Shown: positions 63,131 through 64,000 of the stretch, one piece after another
How positions within the stretch are numbered: the first letter of the stretch is position 1
Layout of the letters: each line of letters starts with the position of its first letter
From: Corbicula japonica
Taxonomy: Eukaryota > Mollusca > Bivalvia > Venerida > Cyrenidae
DNA length: 64,000 nt
Direction of reading: 5' to 3'
Assembly: GCA_038501625.1 (NCBI GenBank)
Contig: JAZAYU010000002.1
Span: forward strand, 18,466,053-18,530,052
The notes under the pieces: generated by a model
What the model was told of the DNA's origin: nothing
The model's database searches: none
What the model saw: the letters and a program-made list of their open reading frames with translations, nothing else
Translations under genes and position numbers: made by a program

Positions 63131-63275
63131 TGACATGCGCAAAGTGTAGCAACAGTGAAGCTGGACATATGGGTAAAAACAACTGTTCACAGACAGAAGG
63201 AGGGACGGACAGACAGACGGACGGACGAAGACCATTCATATACCCCACTCCCGCTACGCGGCGGAGAATAAAAAT
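63131..63275. repeat. Element tail with GGACGGACAGACAGACGGAC
   Basis: The tail ends in TATACCCCACTCCCGCTACG and CGGCGGAGAATA, analogous to the TATCCCCC...TCGGCGGGGGATA end of the element at 3294-5796. The minisatellite may therefore be the interior of a related element. Confidence 0.6.
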
Positions 63276-64000
63276 GGAAGGGCAGAGGCGGTACCAATTA
63301 TTCTTCCCAACCACCACTACCAAAAGAATTTGGTTGGTGCGAGTTTGGAGAAATAAAAGTCAAAAAAAAAGAAATACAGGTGGGGTGTGATGGATAGGTG
63401 CTTGAATTCCCACCCAATCCCAACAACAAAAAGATTTGTTGGTTTGAGTTGATAAACAAATAACATAAACTAGAGCTCCGCGAGTCGGATGTGTCGCCTA
63501 ACGAAATTTTTGTAAGTCGACATAAAAAATGTTAATTAGTTTTTTGTTGTACAGTTATTAGCATTGCATTTGCACAAAATTCACTTATAAAATAATCTTT
63601 TAATTGTCTGATTGCAAGAAAAATGCACAACAAGTTATGCCCTTGGCAAGAAAGGCAATAAAATCAATCCAAGGGAATAACTTAAAAGAATGACAAGAAA
63701 TGATCTATAAAGTCAATCAAAGGGGAATAATTTAACGACATTAATGGGACAAAATATGAGCAATATTGTCGCAAAGCATACTTAACACTGCTTTTATGAA
63801 ACATGCATACCAAGTTTGGAGTCATTTGAACATATTGTGTCATTGTTACGCTCCTAACAAGAAATGCTCTATAAAAATCAAAGAAAATAAATTCAAAAAA
63901 CGGAACAAGGTAGAGTTACGGTTCTTGTGCAGTGCACTTCGAGTCATTGCAAGAAACATGCATACCCAGTTTGGAGTCATTTGAACCTGGTGACAAAGTT
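63276..64000. other. Repeat-like stretch without a supported gene
   Basis: GAGTTACGGTTCTTGTGCA, ATGCATACCCAGTTTGGAGT (63,957) and ATGCATACCAAGTTTGGAGT (63,803) are two units of a tandem array that runs off the window. Confidence 0.5.

Noticed and set aside
62325..63390. Overlapping Phe/Arg/Ser-rich frames on both strands
   Set aside because: They are by-products of the 31-bp TCG-rich minisatellite.

Overview
This window is animal nuclear DNA, most probably from a bivalve mollusc. The genome is AT-rich and intron-rich. It carries secreted C1q-domain genes with a coiled-coil stalk, TRIM/NHL-like beta-propeller genes, and the dispersed repeats typical of bivalves, such as elements opening with TTTAGCTCACCT or closing with CGGACGGACG-type tails. 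The class is a good inference. Genus and species cannot be read from the sequence.

Layout: Bases 1-27,600 are almost gene-free repeat DNA. They hold a long GGT/TTG microsatellite (1.57-2.52 kb), a CAGTA microsatellite, a 176-bp tandem array split by a 2.5-kb element with perfect 13-bp inverted ends (3.29-5.80 kb), a minisatellite carrying perfect CRE sites (9.90-10.09 kb), and a 4.6-kb fold-back element with arms of about 0.75 kb. The fold-back element is invaded by another element, carries a zinc-finger exon, and is mostly included in a 4,639-bp head-to-tail duplication (17,387-26,664). A palindromic element with an intact 8-bp target-site duplication follows, and then one tRNA-Asp(GUC) gene.

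Bases 30.9-56.7 kb hold one large gene on the + strand, the NKAP orthologue. It has eight coding exons with consistent splice phases that add up to 430 residues. Four complete genes lie antisense inside its introns. Two secreted C1q-domain genes sit in the 10.5-kb intron 5. Two single-exon beta-propeller genes sit in the 6.9-kb intron 7. Both propeller proteins start Met-Gly and look N-terminally lipidated, and one carries ten tandem 9-residue Tyr/Asp/Gly repeats that I cannot assign to a family. The introns are packed with about twenty copies of a palindromic element of about 230 bp and with long hairpins, one of them with perfect 72-bp arms.

Bases 57-64 kb hold more repeats and a third member of the C1q-stalk family on the + strand (60.9-62.4 kb). 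Its first exon is the same length as that of its paralogue, but it reaches a stop codon without a C1q domain. It is followed by a CpG-rich 31-bp minisatellite whose two halves are inverted.

How the genes work together: NKAP is a conserved nuclear transcription and splicing factor. The C1q-type genes are probable secreted recognition molecules of innate immunity. The propeller pair probably acts at the inner face of a membrane. The nesting may couple their transcription to NKAP, but the sequence alone does not show this.
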